DNA of 57,907 bases from Synergistaceae bacterium UBA6083. Lineage in GTDB: Bacteria > Synergistota > Synergistia > Synergistales > 79-D21. The notes under the pieces were generated by a model. That model worked only from the letters and a program-made list of their open reading frames with translations. It was not told the origin of the DNA and did not search any database. This document shows, in pieces, positions 1-8,880 of the stretch (its first letter is position 1; each line of letters opens with the position of its first letter). Location of the stretch: NCBI GenBank assembly GCA_002436015.1, contig DIXJ01000014.1:1-57907 (forward strand). Reading direction: 5' to 3'. Position numbers and translations under genes: made by a program.

Positions 1-39
1 AAATGGGCCAGGGAGACCGCCTGAAAGGAGACGAGACAA

Positions 40-450
40 GTGAAACCGACCGTTGTGGACCATATCGGTATCGCCGTGAAGAACCTCGATGAGGCCGTCA
101 AATTCTGGGAAGGGGCCATGGGGATTCGCTGCACGGGTGTGGAGGAAGTCGCCGAACAGAAGGTGAAGACGGCGTTCCTGCCCCTGGGCGACACGGAGAT
201 CGAGCTCCTCGAGGCGACCGCCGAGGACAGTCCCGTGGCAAAGTTCATCGAAAAGAAGGGCGAGGGCATCCACCACCTGGCCATCCGGGTGGAGAACATC
301 GAAGAAGCCCTTGAATCCCTGAAAGAGCGGGGGATCCGCCTGATTGACCAGGCTCCCCGCTACGGAGCGGGTGGAGCGCGGATCGCGTTCGTCCATCCCG
401 CCGCAACCGGGGGAATCCTGCTCGAGATCAGCGAGCGTTCGGACCACTAG
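40..450 (+). CDS. mce: methylmalonyl-CoA epimerase
   Basis: Interconverts (R)- and (S)-methylmalonyl-CoA in the cytoplasm, linking methylmalonyl-CoA mutase to the decarboxylase encoded next door. The 136-residue product has the usual family length and two VOC (glyoxalase-fold) repeats. Metal ligands expected for the family are visible: the His of VDHIGIAV near residue 8, the GIHHLA motif near residue 78 and the Glu of ILLEISE near the C-terminus. The start is GTG with an AAAGGAG Shine-Dalgarno ten bases upstream. It leads the mmd cluster, so coupling to succinate/propionate metabolism is well supported. The promoter lies outside the window. Confidence 0.93.
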   Translation: MKPTVVDHIGIAVKNLDEAVKFWEGAMGIRCTGVEEVAEQKVKTAFLPLGDTEIELLEATAEDSPVAKFIEKKGEGIHHLAIRVENIEEALESLKERGIRLIDQAPRYGAGGARIAFVHPAATGGILLEISERSDH

Positions 451-472
451 CGAAAGCGCGGGAGGAATGGAA

Positions 473-2032
473 ATGTCGGACAAGAGCATGGCGGAATACT
501 GCGAGGACCTGCTGAAGCGCCGGGAGAAGGCGCAGGCGGGAGGCGGCCCGAAGGCCGTGGCAAAGCAGCACGAGAAGGGGAAACTGACGGCCCGTGAGCG
601 GGTCGACCTTCTGCTTGACCCGGGGAGCTTCATCGAGATCGACGAGTTCGTTGAGCACCGTTGCGAGAACTTCGGCATGGGTGCCACGAAGTACCCGGGT
701 GACGGCGTCGTGACGGGTTACGGGACCGTCGAAGGCCGTATCGTTTACGTTTACAGCCAGGATTTCACGGTCATCGGCGGAAGCCTCGGTGAGGCGCACG
801 CCAAGAAGATCTGCAAGGTCATGGACCTTGCCATGCAGAACGGCTACCCGGTGGTGGGCCTGAACGACAGCGGCGGGGCCAGGATCCAGGAAGCGGTGGA
901 CAGCCTTTCGGGCTACGGGCAGATCTTCTACAGGAACACGGTGGCCTCGGGCGTGGTGCCCCAGATCTCGGTCATCGTCGGGCCCTGCGCGGGCGGTGCG
1001 GTCTACAGCCCGGCCCTGACGGACTTCGTCCTGATGGCCCAGGGGTCGGGAGTCATGCACATCACGGGTCCCCAGGTCATCAAGGCTGTGACGGGAGAAG
1101 ACGTGACGAGCGAGCAGCTTGGCGGCGCAATGACGCACAACGCCATTTCAGGAAACGCCCACTTCTTCGCCAAGGACGAGCCTGAATGCTACGCCCAGAC
1201 GAGGAAACTCCTGAGCTTCCTGCCGTCGAACAACATGGAAGACGTACCGGTGAAGGAAACGGCCGACCCCGTCGAACGCGCTGACGAAGCGCTGCGCGAC
1301 ATCGTGCCGACGAACCCGAACAAGAGCTACGATGTCCGGAAGGTCCTGGCGCTCGTGGTGGACGACAGGGACTTCTTCGAAGTCCAGCCCCTCTGGGCGA
1401 AGAACATCGTCACGGGATTCGGCCGCGTGGGCGGCCGGACCATCGGGATCATCGCCAACCAGGCGATGAACATGGCGGGCTGCCTGGACATCGATGCCTC
1501 GGACAAGGCCAGCCGCTTCATCCGGATCTGCGACGCTTACAACATCCCCATCGTGACCTTCGTGGACGTACCGGGATACCTCCCCGGGACTGCCCAGGAA
1601 TACGGCGGGATCATCCGTCATGGCGCGAAGATGCTCTATGCCTACAGCGAAGCCACGGCCCCGCAGATCACCGTGATCCTTCGCAAGGCCTACGGCGGGG
1701 CTTACCTGGGAATGTGCAGCAAGGACCTGGGTGCCGATGTGGTGCTGGCATGGCCGCAGGCGGAGATCGCGGTCATGGGCGCCGAGGGCGCGGCGAATAT
1801 CATCTTCCGCAAGGAGATCGAGGGTTCTTCCGATCCCAACGCCACCCGGAGCCAGAAGATCGAGGAGTACCGGGAAGCCTTCGCCAACCCGTTCGTGGCG
1901 GCATCCCGCGGTTTCGTCGACCGTGTGATCCTGCCCGAGGAGACGAGGCTTTGCATCTGGCAGGCCCTGGTTTCCCTCGAGGGCAAGCGGGTGGTCCGGC
2001 CGAAGCGCAGGCACGGCATCCTGCCGCACTAG
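473..2032 (+). CDS. mmdA: methylmalonyl-CoA decarboxylase alpha subunit (carboxyltransferase)
   Basis: Transfers the carboxyl group from (S)-methylmalonyl-CoA to the biotin of the carrier subunit, the first half reaction of the sodium-pumping decarboxylase. 519 residues with the two crotonase-fold carboxyltransferase halves; glycine-rich oxyanion segments such as SGGARIQEAV (N-terminal half) and YGGAYLGM (C-terminal half) are clear. The open frame extends upstream into mce, but GGGAGGA at 460-466 fits the ATG at 473 (about 6-base spacing); an ATG at 467 sits too close to the Shine-Dalgarno. Propionyl-CoA carboxylase beta and glutaconyl-CoA decarboxylase alpha are close relatives; the adjacent epimerase and membrane beta subunit favour methylmalonyl-CoA decarboxylase. 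Confidence 0.93.
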   Translation: MSDKSMAEYCEDLLKRREKAQAGGGPKAVAKQHEKGKLTARERVDLLLDPGSFIEIDEFVEHRCENFGMGATKYPGDGVVTGYGTVEGRIVYVYSQDFTVIGGSLGEAHAKKICKVMDLAMQNGYPVVGLNDSGGARIQEAVDSLSGYGQIFYRNTVASGVVPQISVIVGPCAGGAVYSPALTDFVLMAQGSGVMHITGPQVIKAVTGEDVTSEQLGGAMTHNAISGNAHFFAKDEPECYAQTRKLLSFLPSNNMEDVPVKETADPVERADEALRDIVPTNPNKSYDVRKVLALVVDDRDFFEVQPLWAKNIVTGFGRVGGRTIGIIANQAMNMAGCLDIDASDKASRFIRICDAYNIPIVTFVDVPGYLPGTAQEYGGIIRHGAKMLYAYSEATAPQITVILRKAYGGAYLGMCSKDLGADVVLAWPQAEIAVMGAEGAANIIFRKEIEGSSDPNATRSQKIEEYREAFANPFVAASRGFVDRVILPEETRLCIWQALVSLEGKRVVRPKRRHGILPH

Positions 2033-2044
2033 GGGGGTTGCGAG

Positions 2045-2455
2045 ATGGAAAGCCTGCATAGCCATTTCAACGGTCTCGCGGGAGGCGCGGTCCTTTCGGT
2101 CATCGCCTTTTCGGTCGTTTTCCTCGCCCTTGCCGGACTGTGCCTGATCATCTACGGCGTGAAGTTCCTTGCCGCGGCGGTGGACGCCTCCGCCCGGTCG
2201 AAGGGGAACGCGAAAGCCGCCAAGGCCGACGCCCCAAAGGGAACGCCAGTGGCCCCGGCCGTTTCGGTCCAGGCTCCTACGGCGGCGGTGGCTGCCGGTG
2301 AGGACGAGAACCTGCTGGCCGTCATCGGTGCGGTGATCGCCTCGACCCTGGGCAGCGGATTTGCCGTTCGCTCCGTCCGCCCGGTAATCGTGGCCCCTTC
2401 CGTGGGCGGTATGTGGAAGGGAAGTGCCCGCATCGAGACGATGGAGGGCTTCTAG
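2045..2455 (+). CDS. mmdD: decarboxylase gamma/delta-type membrane subunit (OadG/MmdD-like)
   Basis: Small membrane subunit that holds the carboxyltransferase on the membrane-embedded sodium pump. One N-terminal transmembrane helix (about residues 14-40, ending in CLIIYGVKFL) is followed by a polar Ala/Pro/Lys linker and a conserved C-terminal tail containing MWKGSARIE. The length (136 residues) and architecture match the OadG/MmdD family. It starts 12 bases after mmdA with GGGGGG upstream. No separate epsilon subunit gene follows. Confidence 0.85.
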   Translation: MESLHSHFNGLAGGAVLSVIAFSVVFLALAGLCLIIYGVKFLAAAVDASARSKGNAKAAKADAPKGTPVAPAVSVQAPTAAVAAGEDENLLAVIGAVIASTLGSGFAVRSVRPVIVAPSVGGMWKGSARIETMEGF

Positions 2456-2493
2456 GGATTTACCCGGCAGCCCGCAAGACTGGAAAATCGGTA

Positions 2494-2515
2494 CCCCCCG
2501 GATCAACCGGGAGGG
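2494..2515 (+). other. intergenic hairpin between mmdD and mmdC
   Basis: CCCCCCGG and CCGGGAGGG arms around an ATCAA loop, with one bulged A. No T-run follows, so it is not a classical terminator. It lies in the only sizeable gap (92 bases) inside the operon and could tune the mRNA level of the downstream carrier and pump genes. Confidence 0.4.
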
Positions 2516-2547
2516 AAAGCTTTGACATTTGAGGAGGAAGGAAATCC

Positions 2548-2952
2548 ATGGCCCGCAAGTTTCGCGTTGTCGTCAACGGAAAAAGTTACGAAGTCGAAGT
2601 GGAAGACCTCGGAACGGGAGCGGCAGCCGCGCCTGTCGCAGCTCCTGCCCCGGTAGCGGCCCCCGCACCTGTCGCGGCACCGGCCCCCGTTGCAGCCCCC
2701 GCCCCGGCGCCCGCGGCGGCCCCTGTTCCGTCAGGAGCCGGTGAAGTCGTCGCAGCCCCCATGCCCGGCAAGATCCTGAAGGTCGCGGTGTCGGTGGGAA
2801 CCGTCGTGAACAACGGAGACATGCTCTTGATCCTCGAAGCCATGAAGATGGAAAACGAGATCATGGCGTCCACGAGCGGGACGGTCAAGGAAGTCCGGAC
2901 GAAGGAAGGGGACTCGGTCAACACCGGGGACGTCCTTGTCGTGATCGGCTAG
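2548..2952 (+). CDS. mmdC: biotin carboxyl carrier subunit of methylmalonyl-CoA decarboxylase
   Basis: Carries the carboxyl group on biotin between the alpha and beta subunits. 134 residues: a short N-terminal beta segment (KFRVVVNGKSYEVEVED), a flexible Ala-Pro linker of about 35 residues (about 28-62) built from repeated APVAAP units, then a biotinyl/lipoyl domain with the hallmark EAMKMEN. The biotinylated lysine is about residue 100. It has a strong GAGGAGGAAGG ribosome site. The repeats in the linker are written with changing codons, so peptide periodicity is kept while DNA repetition is low. Confidence 0.95.
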   Translation: MARKFRVVVNGKSYEVEVEDLGTGAAAAPVAAPAPVAAPAPVAAPAPVAAPAPAPAAAPVPSGAGEVVAAPMPGKILKVAVSVGTVVNNGDMLLILEAMKMENEIMASTSGTVKEVRTKEGDSVNTGDVLVVIG

Positions 2953-2983
2953 CGCCGGCACGTTCAAAGGGAGGACGGAAGAG

Positions 2984-4108
2984 ATGGAACTATACCTGAA
3001 GGCGCTGGGAAGCATCGCTGCCTACTCGGGGTTTGCGGGGCTCACCGTCGGGAGCATCATCATGCTCATCGTGGGCTTCGTCCTGCTGTACCTGGCAATA
3101 GGGAAGGGATTTGAGCCCCTTCTGCTGGTGCCGATCGCGTTCGGCTGCGTCCTGGTGAACCTGCCCCTGTCGGGGATCATGGAGCACGGAGGGTTCCTGA
3201 AGTACGTGTCTTTCGGAACCGAGCACGAAATCTACCCGGTCATCATCTTCATGGGGATCGGAGCCCTGACCGACTTCGGGCCGCTACTGGCGAACCCCAT
3301 CACGTTCCTGCTGGGCGCCGCCGCACAGCTGGGAGTCTTCGTCGCCGTGGCCGGGGCCATGGCGATGGGCTTCACGGTGCAGGAAGCGGCCTCCATCGGG
3401 ATCATCGGCGGGGCGGATGGCCCGACGGCCATCTACCTGACGATGAAACTGGCCCCGCACCTGCTGGGGGCCATCGCTGTGGCGGCCTACAGCTACATGT
3501 CCCTTGTGCCGCTGATCCAGCCACCCATGATTCGCATGTGCACGACGAAGAAGGACCGCGGGATCAAGATGGACCAGCTGCGGCCGGTGAGCCGGACCGA
3601 GAGGATCCTGTTCCCGGTCATCGCCACGGTGTCATGCGGGTTGCTCCTGCCGGCTTCGGTTCCGCTCATCGGGCTTTTGATGTTCGGCAACCTTCTCCGG
3701 GAGTGCGGCTGCACGGAGCGCTTGAACCACGCGGCTCAGAACGAGATCCTGAACACCGTGACGATCTTCCTGGGAATCACGGTGGGAGCGACGATGCAGG
3801 CAGCGACCTTTTTGACTCCGAACACGCTGAAGATCATCGGGCTCGGCCTTGTGGCCTTTGCGGCGAGCACGGTGGGCGGGGTCTTGTTCGGCCAGGTGAT
3901 GAAGGTCCTGTCCGGCGGTAAGATCAACCCCATGATCGGGGCCGCAGGAGTGTCTGCGGTGCCGATGGCGGCGCGGGTCGTCCAGAGGGAAGTCCAGAAG
4001 GAGTTCCCGGGAACGTACCTGCTGATGCACGCCATGGGACCGAACGTGGCGGGGGTCATCGGCACGGCCGTTGCCGCCGGGACCATGCTGACCCTGCTCA
4101 CTGCATGA
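2984..4108 (+). CDS. mmdB: methylmalonyl-CoA decarboxylase beta subunit (sodium pump)
   Basis: Integral membrane subunit that decarboxylates carboxybiotin and couples this to sodium export. 374 residues with around nine to ten hydrophobic segments. The signature GGADGPTAIY (about residues 144-153), which carries the key Asp of the ion path, is intact, as is the C-terminal GPNVAGVIGTAVAAG region. It starts 31 bases after mmdC with AAAGGGAGGA upstream. The oxaloacetate decarboxylase beta subunit is the main alternative; the neighbours decide for methylmalonyl-CoA. Confidence 0.93.
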   Translation: MELYLKALGSIAAYSGFAGLTVGSIIMLIVGFVLLYLAIGKGFEPLLLVPIAFGCVLVNLPLSGIMEHGGFLKYVSFGTEHEIYPVIIFMGIGALTDFGPLLANPITFLLGAAAQLGVFVAVAGAMAMGFTVQEAASIGIIGGADGPTAIYLTMKLAPHLLGAIAVAAYSYMSLVPLIQPPMIRMCTTKKDRGIKMDQLRPVSRTERILFPVIATVSCGLLLPASVPLIGLLMFGNLLRECGCTERLNHAAQNEILNTVTIFLGITVGATMQAATFLTPNTLKIIGLGLVAFAASTVGGVLFGQVMKVLSGGKINPMIGAAGVSAVPMAARVVQREVQKEFPGTYLLMHAMGPNVAGVIGTAVAAGTMLTLLTA

Positions 4109-4146
4109 TCGGGTGAAACACCCGATCGCTTTAGGCTAAAATTGGA

Positions 4147-4180
4147 GCGGAATCCCCTTCCAGGGGGTTCCGCTTTTTTT
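4147..4180 (+). terminator. rho-independent terminator of the mmd operon
   Basis: GCGGAATCCCC paired with GGGGGTTCCGC around a short loop, then seven T. A separate perfect hairpin (GATCGGGTG / CACCCGATC, 4107-4127) overlaps the mmdB stop codon but has no T-run; it may protect the 3' end or assist termination. Confidence 0.9.
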
Positions 4181-4208
4181 GAGGCCAGCTGAAAGGACTG
4201 TGGAGAGG

Positions 4209-5060
4209 ATGCCGAGGCGCATGATCCACACGAACCAGGTCAGGAACCTCGTCGAAGTGCTCTTTCGCCGTGCGGCCGTCGAATTGCCGGACGACGTGGA
4301 GTCCGCACTGTTAAAGGCAGGGGATGCAGAAAAAGCAGAGATGGGGCGTGCGATCCTGGGCGAGCTTGTCCAGAACGAACGGATTGCCCGCAGGGAGGGG
4401 ATCCCGATTTGCCAGGATTGCGGCCTGGCCGTACTTTTCATGGAGGTTGGGCAGGAGGTGTGCTTCGAGGGCCCCGGGCTGATGTCCGCGATCGACGAAG
4501 GTGTCCGCCGGGCTTACGTGAGAGGATTCCTGCGGAAAATGTCCGTTCAGGACCCTCTCTACGAGAGAAAAAACACCGGGGACAATACACCGGCCATCGT
4601 CCACCTGACGACCGTGCCCGGAGCGGGCTTGAAGCTGATTGCGGCTCCAAAAGGCATGGGAAGCGAAAACGCCAGCAGCCTTTCGATGCTTCGCCCCGGC
4701 GACGGGGAGGAGGGGGTTGTCCGGTCCGTCCTGCAAACGGTGGATCGCCTTGGGGCGAATGCCTGTCCACCGTTGGTCGTGGGAGTGGGAATCGGGGCCA
4801 ACTTCGAGAGGGCGCCGCTTTTGGCCAAGCGGGCCCTGCTGCGCCCCCTGGGTTCCCGGAACCCGGATCTCCGCTATGCCGACCTGGAGCTTAGGCTCCT
4901 CAGGCAAATCAATGACCTGGGAATCGGTCCTGCAGGCTATGGGGGAACAGTGACGGCCCTGGACGTCCACGTGGAATTTGCCCCAACTCACCTCGCAGGG
5001 ATGCCCGTTGCGGTGAACCTCTGCTGCCATGCCTGCCGCCACGCGGAAGGCCGTATCTAG
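4209..5060 (+). CDS. class I fumarate hydratase, alpha subunit (FumA/TtdA N-terminal type)
   Basis: Fe-S dependent hydro-lyase subunit interconverting fumarate and malate, the step that feeds the succinate/methylmalonyl-CoA route of the preceding operon. About 283 residues. Cluster cysteines are visible in ICQDCG, NACPP and the C-terminal NLCCHACRH. A TTG further upstream (4179) would start inside the terminator and is rejected. ATG 4209 is chosen; ATG 4221 is possible. The beta subunit follows 18 bases later, giving the split two-subunit form. L-tartrate dehydratase is a close relative that sequence alone cannot exclude. Confidence 0.88.
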   Translation: MPRRMIHTNQVRNLVEVLFRRAAVELPDDVESALLKAGDAEKAEMGRAILGELVQNERIARREGIPICQDCGLAVLFMEVGQEVCFEGPGLMSAIDEGVRRAYVRGFLRKMSVQDPLYERKNTGDNTPAIVHLTTVPGAGLKLIAAPKGMGSENASSLSMLRPGDGEEGVVRSVLQTVDRLGANACPPLVVGVGIGANFERAPLLAKRALLRPLGSRNPDLRYADLELRLLRQINDLGIGPAGYGGTVTALDVHVEFAPTHLAGMPVAVNLCCHACRHAEGRI

Positions 5061-5078
5061 GAAAGGAATGAGCCTTTG

Positions 5079-5663
5079 ATGAAAGAAGGGTGCATCAAAG
5101 TCCATGCGCCCCTCTCGGCGGAAGTCGCACGCTCCCTGGCCTGCGGGCAAAGGGTTTGCCTTTCGGGAACGATCCTGATCGCCCGTGATGCCGCTCACCG
5201 GAGGATGGCGGAAGAATTGTCCCGCGGGGAGTCCCTTCCTTTCGACCCGGTGGGGGCCGTGCTGTTTTATGGGGGTCCCGCCCCGACTCCCCCGGGACAT
5301 GCCATCGGGCCTATCGGTCCCACCACCAGCGCGCGGATGGACCCCTACACCCCGGTGCTGCTCAGGCTTGGAATCCGGGGGATGATCGGAAAAGGCAAAA
5401 GGTCCCCGGAAGTCGTCGCGGCCATGCGGGAAGCGGGTGCAGTCTACTTCGGCGCAACAGGGGGTGCCGCAGCGCTCCTGGCGCGGTCGGTGAAGGCAGT
5501 CGTCACCCTTGCCTACGAGGATCTCGGCACCGATGCCGTCTGCCTCCTGGAGGTGGTCGATTTTCCCCTGGTGGTGGCGGTCGATGCAAGGGGAAACGAC
5601 CTGTACGAACAGGGAAGAGCGAAATACATTAACGGTCCGGACCAAACAGCCAAAGAATTGTGA
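5079..5663 (+). CDS. class I fumarate hydratase, beta subunit
   Basis: C-terminal partner of the class I fumarase; about 194 residues, the normal length for the split beta chain. Typical features are LSGTILIARDAAH (residues near 30-42), the VGAVLFYGGPAP segment and the IGPTTSARMD motif that binds substrate. GAAAGGA lies upstream of the ATG; an adjacent TTG at 5076 is an alternative start. It is co-transcribed with the alpha subunit. No clear terminator follows. Confidence 0.9.
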   Translation: MKEGCIKVHAPLSAEVARSLACGQRVCLSGTILIARDAAHRRMAEELSRGESLPFDPVGAVLFYGGPAPTPPGHAIGPIGPTTSARMDPYTPVLLRLGIRGMIGKGKRSPEVVAAMREAGAVYFGATGGAAALLARSVKAVVTLAYEDLGTDAVCLLEVVDFPLVVAVDARGNDLYEQGRAKYINGPDQTAKEL

Positions 5664-5779
5664 ATGAAAGGGTAAAAATTGCGTCTATTCGAAAGCGATC
5701 TTAATCCCTTGTGCAATTGAACTTTGTATGCTCAAATAGTCACGAAGTTGGTATCCAATATTCAGGGGGTGGAGTTAAA

Positions 5780-6736
5780 GTGAAGAGGGTACTTCGTCTG
5801 CTTGCGGTTTCATGCGTGCTCCTAGGGCTCCTCGGCGGCTCGGCACTTGCGGCCACTACATTCATCAATATCGGGACGGGCAGCACGGGCGGGACCTATT
5901 ACCCGGTCGGGGCCGCCATGTGCAAGATTTGGAACGATGCGATTCCCGGCCTGAAGGCCAGTGCCCAGTCAACGGGCGGGACCGTGCACAATCTCCAGCT
6001 CATGGGCAACAAGGAAGCCGAAGGGGGTTTCCTTGACGGGCTTTATTACTTTGCCTACCTCGGCAAGGGCAAGTACGAGGGTAACGCCCAGAGCAACCTG
6101 CGGGCTCTCGTTCCCCTATATGCAGAACCGGTCCACATCCTCGTCGCAAAGGGAAGCGGCATCAAGTCCCTAAAGGACTTCAAGGGCAAGCGGGTTTCCA
6201 TCGGGGCCGTGGCGAGCGGCACCGAGGTCACCGCGAAGGAACTCCTGAAAATCGCCGGCCTTAACCCCGACAAGGACATCAAGCCCGAAAACCTCGGCCT
6301 GGCGGACACCGCCCAGGCGTTCTCCAACAAGCAGATCGATGCGGCCATTACGGTCGGGGCCGTTGGCATCGCCGGTGTCGTCGAAGCCGCCACCATGGGT
6401 GTCGTTGAGTTTATCGATCTCCCCGAGGGGCAGATCAAGCAGGCCAATGGACGGATGCCCTACTACGTCCCCTTCACCATCCCGGCAAATACCTACAAGG
6501 GGCAGCCGAACGGAGTCAAGACCGTCGCCAGTTGGAACATCATCGGCGTCCGCAACGATCTCGACCCTGACCTGGCCTACAAGATGACCAAGGCCCTCTT
6601 CGAACACAAGAAGGATCTCATGAACGTATCGGCTCGCATGGAAGCCATGACGCCCGAGAACGTGAAGGTCATCCTTATCCCCCTCCACATCGGAGCGAAG
6701 AAGTACTACAAGGAAGTCGGCGCCGTTACGATGTAA
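5780..6736 (+). CDS. TAXI-family TRAP transporter substrate-binding protein
   Basis: Extracytoplasmic receptor that delivers a substrate, probably a carboxylate or amino acid such as glutamate, to the TRAP permease encoded next. 318 residues. GTG 5780 is chosen because GGGGGTGGAG lies five bases upstream and a clean signal peptide follows (MKRVLRLLAVSC..., predicted cleavage after GSALA). The mature start INIGTGSTGGTYYP is the hallmark of the TAXI family. The open frame upstream of the GTG lacks a signal sequence. The permease follows after a strong hairpin. Confidence 0.92.
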   Translation: MKRVLRLLAVSCVLLGLLGGSALAATTFINIGTGSTGGTYYPVGAAMCKIWNDAIPGLKASAQSTGGTVHNLQLMGNKEAEGGFLDGLYYFAYLGKGKYEGNAQSNLRALVPLYAEPVHILVAKGSGIKSLKDFKGKRVSIGAVASGTEVTAKELLKIAGLNPDKDIKPENLGLADTAQAFSNKQIDAAITVGAVGIAGVVEAATMGVVEFIDLPEGQIKQANGRMPYYVPFTIPANTYKGQPNGVKTVASWNIIGVRNDLDPDLAYKMTKALFEHKKDLMNVSARMEAMTPENVKVILIPLHIGAKKYYKEVGAVTM

Positions 6737-6758
6737 CTTGGGCTCAAAAAGGAAAGGG

Positions 6759-6792
6759 CCGGGGGGGACGGCGAACTTCGCCGCCCCCCCGG
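6759..6792 (+). other. very stable hairpin between TRAP receptor and permease genes
   Basis: A stem of about 16 pairs: CCGGGGGGG, one bulged A, then CGGCGAA on the left; TTCGCCG CCCCCCC GG on the right, with a tiny loop. There is no T-run. Its place between receptor and permease genes suggests a processing or decay barrier that lets receptor mRNA outnumber permease mRNA. Confidence 0.7.
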
Positions 6793-6813
6793 ATTCTGAA
6801 AGGAGTGGAACCG

Positions 6814-8790
6814 TTGCAGGATCAGCTTGAAAAGAACAAAGCCTCTCTCCTGGACCAGGTGTCCATGGACGAGAACGCGGTACAGGAACTTGTTGAAAAG
6901 TACGACGTTGAAAGCCGCTATCGCCGCCTGGCAGGCCTGCCGGGGAAATTCATCTCGGCCTGGCTCGTCGCAATGGCCGCTTTCCACCTGTATACTGCCT
7001 CCTTCGGCGTCCTGCCTATCGCCATCATCCGCGCTGTTCACCTGACCTTTGCCATCGTCGCCGTATATCTTCTCTACCCGTCGACGAGGAAGGGATCCAA
7101 AACCACAGTTCCCTGGTACGACTGGCTCCTTGCAGCGGCTTCATGCGGCGTTATCGGCTACATCGTCGTCATGTTCAACGACATCTCCCGGAGGGGAGCC
7201 CTCCCGGTGCCCTACGAGATCTACCTGGGGGCCGCTGCGGTCCTTCTCATCCTGGAAGGGGGAAGGCGCATCGTCGGCAACGTCCTGCCGGTCCTGAGCA
7301 GCCTTTTCCTTTTCTACTGCTACTTCGGCCAGATCATGCCGGGCATGTTCATGCACCGGGGCTACAGCCTGAGCCGCATCGTCCAGCACATGTACCTGAC
7401 GCCGGAAGGCATCTTCGGCGTGGCCCTGGGCGTTTCGGCGACCTTCGTGGTGATGTTCATCATCTTCGGTGCCTTCCTTGGGCGTAGCGGCGGAGCCCGT
7501 TTCTTCAACGAACTGGCGCTTGCCGTAGCGGGCCATTCCCCCGGTGGGCCCGCAAAGGTGGCTGTCGTGGCTTCCGGGCTCCTGGGGACAATCAACGGCT
7601 CCTCCGTGGCCAACGTGGCCACGACGGGAACGTTCACCATCCCGCTCATGAAGCGGGTCGGCTACAAGCCCGAGTACGCCGGGGCCGTCGAAGCCTGTGC
7701 TTCCACTGGCGGGCAGCTCATGCCCCCCATCATGGGAGCCGGAGCGTTCATCATGAGCGAATTCCTCGGCATTCCCTACCTGCGCATCGCTGCTGCAGCC
7801 ATCATACCGGCGATTCTCTACTACACGGCGATTTTCGTGAACGTTCACATCAGCGCCCGGAAAAATGGCCTACGGGGACTATCCAGGGATGAACTCCCGG
7901 TCATCAAGGAAGTCCTGAAGAAGGACGGGCATCTCCTGATTCCCATCGGAGTGGTCATCGGAACGCTCCTGATGAAGTACACGCCGGTTGCCTCCGCGTT
8001 TTTCGGCGTGGTTAGCGTGGTCGTGGTGAGCCAATTCAGGAAGCATACCCGAATGGGTTTCAAGGACATCCTGGATGCCATGGAGGAGGGCAGTCGCGGT
8101 GCCCTGGGCGTGGCCATGGCCTGCGCACTGGTCGGGTTTGTCGTGGGGACCTCTTCATTGACTTCGCTCGGATTGACGATCTCCAACAACATCATCGACC
8201 TCTCGGGGGGAAAACTCCTGCCCATGCTTGTCATGGCCATGGTTGCTTCCCTGGTCCTGGGAATGGGTTTGCCGACGACGGCCAACTACATCGTCTGCAG
8301 CACTATCGTGGCTCCGGCTCTCATCGGCATGAACGTCCTGCCCCTGGCCGCGCACATGTTCGTCTTCTATTTCGGGATCATGGCGGACCTGACGCCCCCC
8401 GTTTGCCTGGCAGCCTTCACGGGAGCGGGCATAGCCGGGGCCTCACCGGGCAAGACGGGGATAACGGCCACGAAGATCGCCCTGGTGGCGTACTTCATCC
8501 CCTATTCCTTCGTCTACACGCCGATGGTGCTCCTCCAGAACCCCAACTTCGTGCACCTGGCCATCCTCGTGGGATCCTCGATCCTTGGAATCATGAGCCT
8601 TGCAGGAAGTCTCGAGGGCTGGATGTTCCGGGACATGAAACCGATCGAGCGCCTTATCCTCCTGCCGCTTGCCATTGCGACTTTCATGCCCCAGGTAACG
8701 GTGAACCTGGTTGCGGGAGCCCTGCTCATCGCCATGCTCTTCCTCCTGAAGAGGACAACAAAACCCGAGGTCGGACTGGCCGAGGGTTAA
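6814..8790 (+). CDS. TRAP transporter fused permease (TAXI-associated, DctQM type)
   Basis: Membrane component of a tripartite ion-driven uptake system, with small (DctQ-like) and large (DctM-like) permease domains fused. 658 residues. The N-terminal part (about 50-190) holds four hydrophobic segments; the rest is a long DctM domain with GTINGSSVANVATTG (about 260-275) and GMGLPTTANY (about 485-495), typical of the family. TTG 6814 is chosen: AAGGAG lies eight bases upstream, while the alternative GTG 6805 overlaps that Shine-Dalgarno. It forms an operon with the TAXI receptor. Confidence 0.9.
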   Translation: MQDQLEKNKASLLDQVSMDENAVQELVEKYDVESRYRRLAGLPGKFISAWLVAMAAFHLYTASFGVLPIAIIRAVHLTFAIVAVYLLYPSTRKGSKTTVPWYDWLLAAASCGVIGYIVVMFNDISRRGALPVPYEIYLGAAAVLLILEGGRRIVGNVLPVLSSLFLFYCYFGQIMPGMFMHRGYSLSRIVQHMYLTPEGIFGVALGVSATFVVMFIIFGAFLGRSGGARFFNELALAVAGHSPGGPAKVAVVASGLLGTINGSSVANVATTGTFTIPLMKRVGYKPEYAGAVEACASTGGQLMPPIMGAGAFIMSEFLGIPYLRIAAAAIIPAILYYTAIFVNVHISARKNGLRGLSRDELPVIKEVLKKDGHLLIPIGVVIGTLLMKYTPVASAFFGVVSVVVVSQFRKHTRMGFKDILDAMEEGSRGALGVAMACALVGFVVGTSSLTSLGLTISNNIIDLSGGKLLPMLVMAMVASLVLGMGLPTTANYIVCSTIVAPALIGMNVLPLAAHMFVFYFGIMADLTPPVCLAAFTGAGIAGASPGKTGITATKIALVAYFIPYSFVYTPMVLLQNPNFVHLAILVGSSILGIMSLAGSLEGWMFRDMKPIERLILLPLAIATFMPQVTVNLVAGALLIAMLFLLKRTTKPEVGLAEG

Positions 8791-8819
8791 GGTGTAAAAT
8801 AAGCGGCCGCTTGCTCTCG

Positions 8820-8856
8820 ATGGGGACCTCCCGTATCATCGGGGGTCCCCATTTTT
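8820..8856 (+). terminator. terminator of the TRAP operon
   Basis: ATGGGGACC(T)CCCG paired with CGGGGGTCCCCAT, followed by a run of five T. Confidence 0.88.
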
Positions 8857-8880
8857 CCTGGGGAGAAGGAGGGGGAAAGC

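Noticed and set aside
4107..4127. Hairpin over the mmdB stop as the main terminator
   Set aside because: No T-run follows; the real terminator is the next hairpin at 4147-4180.
4179..4208. TTG start for the fumarase alpha subunit
   Set aside because: It lies in the T-run of the preceding terminator and has no ribosome site.
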